The position numbers and the translations under genes were made by a program. 37,167 nucleotides of DNA from Clostridia bacterium (GTDB taxonomy: Bacteria > Bacillota > Clostridia > Christensenellales > Borkfalkiaceae): positions 1-37,167 of the forward strand of contig JAFURH010000012.1 of assembly GCA_017471945.1 (NCBI GenBank), given 5' to 3'. Positions 33,288-37,167 of this stretch are shown here, in pieces (positions within the stretch are counted from its first letter, which is position 1; every line of letters begins with the position of its first letter). The notes under the pieces were generated by a model. The model searched no databases. It saw nothing but the letters and a program-made list of their open reading frames with translations, and had not been told where the DNA came from.

Positions 33288-34028
33288 ATGGAACTTTATC
33301 AGCATAACAAAATCTTCACGGTGAAATATTGTGAAGTGGATTTTAAAGACGAACTCAAACCCTCGACGACGCTTTCGTATTTGGAAGAAGTCGCTTGTTC
33401 CAGCGCGGACGAACTGGGTTTTGGCTACGATTACGTAAAGCCTCGCGGCGTAGCGTTTATGGTCACGAACGTAGCGTGCGAGTTTATCCGTCCCGTTCGG
33501 CTTGGAGAAAATATCACCGTCCGCACTTGGCCGACTCCGCCGACTTACGTCGTGTTCGGCAGAGAATACCAGATCTATTCCGAGCAAAACGAGCTGTTGT
33601 TGAACGCGTCCTCGCGTTGGTGCGCGGTGGAGATCGCAACGGGAAAACTCGTACAGTCGAAATTTTTCGATAATCAGGACTATTCGACCTATAATCCTAC
33701 CCGCGCGCTTGAAGTGGCGAAATGGAAAATTCCCGTTTTTGCAATGGAAGAAGGGGAATTGCGTTTTACGCTCACGATTGCAAATTCCGAATACGATCAT
33801 AATATGCACGTGAATAACACGCGTTACGCAGATTATTGTTTCAACGCGTTCACGATCGAAGAACTCGCCGCAAAACGGTTGAAGCGTTTTGCCTTTTCCT
33901 ATATCAAACAATGTCGCGAAGGAGATATCTTGCGTTTCTATCGCAAGCAAACGGACGGCGTATGGTTCGTGCAAGGCTATAACGGGGCAAACGAACTCGT
34001 CGTGCAGTCGGAAATTTTGTTCGGGTAA
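33288..34028 (+). CDS. Acyl-ACP thioesterase (FatA/FatB family)
   Basis: Hydrolyses acyl-acyl carrier protein to release fatty acids. The 246-residue protein has two hotdog domains. The second carries the catalytic signature D170-x-N172-x-H174-V-N-N in YDHNMHVNNTRYADY. The first holds the substrate-side ATTLSYLEEVACSSADELGFGY-like helix region and GVAFMVTNVACEFIRPVRLGE. No Shine-Dalgarno is present and the ATG sits at the predicted transcription start; frames extended upstream would run into the promoter. The ArgJ-like gene follows after two bases. Confidence 0.9.
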   Translation: MELYQHNKIFTVKYCEVDFKDELKPSTTLSYLEEVACSSADELGFGYDYVKPRGVAFMVTNVACEFIRPVRLGENITVRTWPTPPTYVVFGREYQIYSEQNELLLNASSRWCAVEIATGKLVQSKFFDNQDYSTYNPTRALEVAKWKIPVFAMEEGELRFTLTIANSEYDHNMHVNNTRYADYCFNAFTIEELAAKRLKRFAFSYIKQCREGDILRFYRKQTDGVWFVQGYNGANELVVQSEILFG

Positions 34029-34030
34029 TA

Positions 34031-35212
34031 ATGTCAATGAGGAAAAACGGTGTCAATAGAGAAATCCGCCCGATCGAGGGCGGAATATGCGCGCCGAAAG
34101 GCTTTCGAGCCAACGGCGTTTTGTGCGGGGTATCGATCGGGAACGATTTGGCGCTGATCGTCGCGGACGAGCGCTATCCGATTGCCTGTATCCGTTCGGA
34201 TAACGCGTTTGTTACGCCTTGCGGCAACCTTTTATCACAACGCTCCAAGGACGGAAAGGCTCGCGCCGTTTTTTTCAATACGGGTATCGCGAACGTCTGC
34301 GTGACGGGCGGAGAACGATTCGCGTCGGAAACGCGTTTAAGCCTTGCCCGCGAAATCGGGTGCGAAGCTTCGGACGTTTTACTTTTTTCCGCGGGCGAGG
34401 TTTGCGGTTCGTTTCCTTTGGATAAAATTAAAGAAAAGATAACCCCCCTCGTCTGCGGGTTGACGGATGGGGAATCGGGAAACGTCGCGGCGAAAGAAGG
34501 CGTTTGTCTCGGTCGCGCGGTCTCTTTTGCGTATGCATTTGAATTAGGCGATTTTTCGTGTAAGATCGGGGGGATTGCTTCCGTCGCACCTCGCTTGTCG
34601 GGCGGGGTGAACGCTTCTCTCGTCGCCTTGACGACGGACGTGAATATCACTCCCGAGTTATTGGAAAAAGCCTTTGATTCGGCGTATAAAGATACGTTCG
34701 GTTTGCTTGGACGCAGGGATTCGCCTTTCGACGGCGCGGTGATCTTTTCTTCCCAAAAGGCGGGTAACTGCAAAATTTCCGTAGCGGACGGAGAGTATAA
34801 AAAATTTTCGGACGCGCTTTTCAAAGTCTGCGAAAAAATCGCGAAAAGGCTTGCGGTCGGGGAAGGGGAACGGTTGATAGAATTTTGCGTTTGCGGCGCG
34901 CGATCCAAACAACTTTCCCGCGCGCTTGCGAAAAGCTTAGCCGATTGCTTCGCCGTGAAACGGGATTTTAAAGAAAACCCGCACCTTTCCGAACTCCTTT
35001 CCGCGCTTGGCGCGGCGAGACTTCCGATCGAGATAAAACGCGCTCAAATACGCTTATCCTCCGATTCGGGCGAACTGCTTATAATGGAAGAGGGCGCGGC
35101 GTTGCCGTATAATCTTTCTCAGTGCAAAAAGATTCTCGCCTCGTCGGAAATTTTCGTGCGGATCGATTTCGGACAAGGCAATTTTTCCTCTTGCTCTTGG
35201 GCTCGCGTTTAA
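34031..35212 (+). CDS. ArgJ-like protein lacking the catalytic motifs (probable pseudoenzyme)
   Basis: A 393-residue relative of the arginine-pathway glutamate N-acetyltransferase ArgJ. The fold is recognisable: APKGFRANGVLCGV near the start, ARAVFFNTGIANVC (78-90), GGIASVAPRLSGGVNASLVALTTD (180-203) and VGEGERLIEF. ArgJ self-cleaves at Ala-Thr in NMATML, and this Thr is the nucleophile; here the aligned residue is Ser196 in VNASLV. The oxyanion STG is SAG (120-122), the DGDTSTND-type motif is gone, and the protein stops where AWGCDLTxDY would begin. Base composition is normal and no frame is broken. There is no ribosome site, so translation is probably coupled to the thioesterase. Confidence 0.7.
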   Translation: MSMRKNGVNREIRPIEGGICAPKGFRANGVLCGVSIGNDLALIVADERYPIACIRSDNAFVTPCGNLLSQRSKDGKARAVFFNTGIANVCVTGGERFASETRLSLAREIGCEASDVLLFSAGEVCGSFPLDKIKEKITPLVCGLTDGESGNVAAKEGVCLGRAVSFAYAFELGDFSCKIGGIASVAPRLSGGVNASLVALTTDVNITPELLEKAFDSAYKDTFGLLGRRDSPFDGAVIFSSQKAGNCKISVADGEYKKFSDALFKVCEKIAKRLAVGEGERLIEFCVCGARSKQLSRALAKSLADCFAVKRDFKENPHLSELLSALGAARLPIEIKRAQIRLSSDSGELLIMEEGAALPYNLSQCKKILASSEIFVRIDFGQGNFSSCSWARV

Positions 35213-35262
35213 ACGCATTTAAGAATATTTAAAAAAATATATAAAAAGTCTTTTCGAAAAAG

Positions 35263-35291
35263 TTGACAAAGAAAAATCGTCGTGCTATAAT
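35263..35291 (+). promoter_or_regulatory. Perfect extended -10 promoter for a small ORF
   Basis: TTGACA (35263-35268), 17 bases, TATAAT (35286-35291) with TGC before it. It is the strongest-looking promoter in the window. Confidence 0.92.
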
Positions 35292-35315
35292 ATATAGAAA
35301 TGGACAGGTGAGAAT

Positions 35316-35459
35316 ATGTTGTTTCAGGAAAAGACGAAGAATTTAAAAGCGGAAGCAATGCAAAGCGGTGACCAAATGAAATCCATCGCCGACGTTTCCT
35401 CTTTTCTCTCCCTTTTTCCCTCGTCCGTTCAAGAATCATTTTCTAAAAAAGCCGACTGA
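35316..35459 (+). CDS. Free-standing 47-residue protein of unknown function
   Basis: The ORF reads MLFQEKTKNLKAEAMQSG at its start and ends PSSVQESFSKKAD. AGGTGA lies five bases before the ATG. A perfect promoter lies 25 bases before it and a perfect UUCG-loop terminator overlaps the stop codon, so the transcript carries this ORF alone. The N-terminal half is charged and helix-forming, the middle (ADVSSFLSLFPSSV) is hydrophobic-Ser and the end basic. There is no signal peptide or clear membrane helix. I do not recognise the family. A regulatory RNA that happens to contain an ORF is the alternative. Confidence 0.65.
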   Translation: MLFQEKTKNLKAEAMQSGDQMKSIADVSSFLSLFPSSVQESFSKKAD

Positions 35460-35484
35460 TTTTTCGAAATCAGTCTTATTTTTT
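35454..35484 (+). terminator. UUCG-loop terminator after the small ORF
   Basis: GACTGATTT (35454-35462) pairs perfectly with AAATCAGTC (35467-35475) around TTCG, then TTATTTTTT. The stem begins inside the last codons. Confidence 0.92.
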
Positions 35485-35535
35485 GATTTAGGCTAAATTC
35501 GGATAAAAAAATTTTAAATATAGAAAGGAACGCTT

Positions 35536-36600
35536 ATGAAAAAGACAAAAGTTTATCTGACGTTACAAAACGGAAAAGTATTTGAAGGCTACCGCTTCGG
35601 CGCAGACGGCGAAGCAGTGGGCGAACTCGTTTTTTCAACGGGTATGGTCGGCTATTTGAAAACGCTTACCGATCCCGCGTACTACGGGCAGATCGTGGTG
35701 CAGACGTTTCCGATGATCGGGAACTACGGCGTGATCGAATCGGAGTTCGACAGCGAAAAAACGCACCTCTCCGCGTATATCGTTCGCGAGTATTGCCAAG
35801 AGCCTTCTAATTTCCGCACCGAGCAAACGCTCGACGCGTTTATGAAAAAGGCAGGCGTGATCGGCGTATACGGCGTGGATACGCGCGAGCTGACGAGAAT
35901 TTTAAGGGAAGAGGGCGTAATGACCGCTTCGATCTCTTCAAAACCTTTAACCGACGATTATTCTATACTGCAAACTTACGAAGTGAAGAACGCCGTGGCG
36001 GCTCTTGGCGAAAAAGAGGTAAAAACGTACGGCGAAGGCGGCAAATACACCGTTGCGCTGTGGGATTTCGGCGTAAAGAACAGCTCGCTTAACGATTTGA
36101 CGGAAAAAGGATTTAAACTCGTGCGCGTTCCCGCAAGCTACACGGCGGAGCAGATCCTCGCCTTGCATACGGATGGCGTGATTTTGAGCGAAGGGCCGGG
36201 AGATCCTACGGAAAATACGGCGATTATTGAAGAAGTGAAAAAGCTTGTCGGCAAAATTCCCGTATTCGGGTTCGGGCTCGGGCATCAACTCGTCGCGCTC
36301 GCGCTCGGCGCAAAGACCGAGAAAATGAAATACGGTCACCGCGGCGGCAATCAACCCGTGAAATCCCTCGAAAACGGCAGAGTGTATATTTCGTCGCAAA
36401 ACCACGGCTACGTGGTAGACGGCGAAACGCTTAAAGAAGGCGCAATCGATTATATCAACGTAAACGACGGCTCTTGCGAGGGGATTTCCTATCCCGAGAA
36501 AAAGGCGTTTACCGTACAATTCGCGCCCGCGTCTATGAGCGCGGCGAACGAAAGCAACGTTTTATACAATAAGTTCATAACGATGATGGAAAAGGAGTAA
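35536..36600 (+). CDS. carA: Carbamoyl-phosphate synthase small subunit without glutaminase catalytic residues
   Basis: CarA normally hydrolyses glutamine and passes ammonia to CarB for arginine and pyrimidine synthesis. This 354-residue protein is full-length and clearly orthologous: TLQNGKVFEGYRFG, STGMVGYLKTLTDPAYYGQIVVQTFPMIGNYGV, GVYGVDTRELTRILRE and LSEGPGDP. However, the catalytic cysteine of GICLGHQ is Gly247 (GFGLGHQ), the histidine and glutamate of the QxHPE motif are Ala330 and Ala332 (QFAPAS), and GHHGxNHPV reads GHRGGNQPV. The whole Cys-His-Glu triad is absent. The frame is intact, AAAGGA precedes the ATG, and carB follows after six bases. Confidence 0.9.
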   Translation: MKKTKVYLTLQNGKVFEGYRFGADGEAVGELVFSTGMVGYLKTLTDPAYYGQIVVQTFPMIGNYGVIESEFDSEKTHLSAYIVREYCQEPSNFRTEQTLDAFMKKAGVIGVYGVDTRELTRILREEGVMTASISSKPLTDDYSILQTYEVKNAVAALGEKEVKTYGEGGKYTVALWDFGVKNSSLNDLTEKGFKLVRVPASYTAEQILALHTDGVILSEGPGDPTENTAIIEEVKKLVGKIPVFGFGLGHQLVALALGAKTEKMKYGHRGGNQPVKSLENGRVYISSQNHGYVVDGETLKEGAIDYINVNDGSCEGISYPEKKAFTVQFAPASMSAANESNVLYNKFITMMEKE

Positions 36601-36606
36601 AAGAAT

Positions 36607-37167
36607 ATGCCTAAGAAAAGTGATATTAAAAAGGTACTCGTGATCGGCTCCGGTCCGATCGTGATCGGACAAGCCGCGGAATTCGACTATGCGGGCGCGC
36701 AAGCTTGCCGCGTAATGAAAAGCGAAGGCGTAAACGTCGTACTTTGTAACTCCAATCCCGCTACGATTATGACGGACAGCGCCCTTGCGGACGAAATCTA
36801 TCTCGAACCGTTGACGGAAGAAAGCTTGAAGCGTATTATTATTAAAGAAAGACCGGACAGCTTGCTCGCTTCCTTGGGCGGACAAACGGGGCTTACGATG
36901 GGTTGTAAGCTTGCAAAATCGGGTTTCCTCGATAAATACGGCGTGAAACTCATCGGCACGAAGCTCGATGCGATCGACCGTTCGGAGGATCGCGAGCTGT
37001 TCAAAGAAACGATGGAGAAGATCAATCAGCCTTGCGTGCCTTCCGATATCGCGTATACGGTAGAGGAATGCGTTGCGATCGCAAACAGGCTCGGCTATCC
37101 CGTCATTATCCGTCCTGCCTACACGCTCGGCGGCGCAGGCGGCGGCGTGGCGTATAACGAGGAAGAC
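36607..37167 (+). CDS. carB: Carbamoyl-phosphate synthase large subunit, N-terminal part
   Basis: The first 187 codons of CarB, which makes carbamoyl phosphate from bicarbonate, ammonia and two ATP. Visible motifs: [28 protein letters not shown] (9-36), [23 protein letters not shown] and the ATP-grasp glycine loop [16 protein letters not shown], where Ala replaces the more usual Thr. The frame is open at the window end; a complete protein would be about 1,060-1,080 residues. AAGGAG in the end of carA provides the ribosome site. Confidence 0.95.
   Translation, partial: MPKKSDIKKVLVIGSGPIVIGQAAEFDYAGAQACRVMKSEGVNVVLCNSNPATIMTDSALADEIYLEPLTEESLKRIIIKERPDSLLASLGGQTGLTMGCKLAKSGFLDKYGVKLIGTKLDAIDRSEDRELFKETMEKINQPCVPSDIAYTVEECVAIANRLGYPVIIRPAYTLGGAGGGVAYNEED

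Noticed and set aside
33168-34037. 289-codon minus-strand ORF
   Set aside because: Entirely antisense to the thioesterase, which has the catalytic DxNxHVNN motif; it is a shadow of a GC-biased codon pattern.
35485-35535. pyr-type attenuator before carA
   Set aside because: The only hairpin terminator ends the small ORF's transcript; no PyrR-binding loop or antiterminator is recognisable.

Overview
This is a chromosomal stretch from a Gram-positive, low-to-mid-GC anaerobe, most likely a spore-forming Clostridia (Bacillota). Four things point there: a SpoVD/MurE/MraY/MurD/SpoVE/DivIB-type division cluster, a pro-sigma-K-like sigma factor, RNase Y plus RecA, and the MurE DNPR motif expected for meso-diaminopimelate peptidoglycan. 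Nearly every promoter I can read is a consensus sigma-A promoter with a 17-base spacer, often with an extended TGn -10. No genus can be named from sequence alone.

Layout. Bases 1-215 are AT-rich and look like the end of an inserted element. They abut the last ~75 codons of a class B penicillin-binding protein. A division and cell-wall (dcw) cluster follows (490-11969): murE, mraY, murD, ftsW, murA, divIB/ftsQ, a terminator and strong promoter, ftsA, ftsZ, then murC from its own, apparently leaderless, promoter. murF, murG and murB are not here. Next comes ftsK/spoIIIE, then rimO-pgsA-cinA-recA, then an AT-rich leucine-rich-repeat lipoprotein and rny. A tRNA-Thr with a peculiar downstream copy of its own 3' end and terminator precedes pyk (minus strand), RNase P RNA, a pair of tandem hairpins and sigK. 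A two-gene operon follows: an IscU/NifU-like protein and a protein with the GGGTGRT motif; neither has a function I can name. After it lie an AT-rich tyrosine-phosphatase lipoprotein, a tRNA-Val (minus) that also has a downstream copy of its 3' end, a ZIP transporter with an Lrp/AsnC regulator, and a parS-like ParB site. A membrane-anchored PadR-plus-giant-coiled-coil protein (minus) is divergent from a leaderless acyl-ACP thioesterase coupled to an ArgJ-like pseudoenzyme. Last come a free-standing 47-residue ORF and carA-carB (carB cut by the window end).

Working together. Most of the window is core growth machinery: peptidoglycan precursor synthesis (MurA, MurC, MurD, MurE, MraY), septal synthesis (FtsW, DivIB, FtsA, FtsZ), DNA translocation and repair (FtsK, RecA), RNA turnover and processing (RNase Y, RNase P) and glycolysis (Pyk).

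The unusual material is at the right end and around the tRNAs. CarA has lost its complete Cys-His-Glu glutaminase triad, the adjacent ArgJ relative has lost the Thr nucleophile and other signature motifs, the PadR regulator carries a ~550-residue coiled coil and four membrane helices, and both tRNA genes are followed by an echo of their 3' ends and a second terminator.
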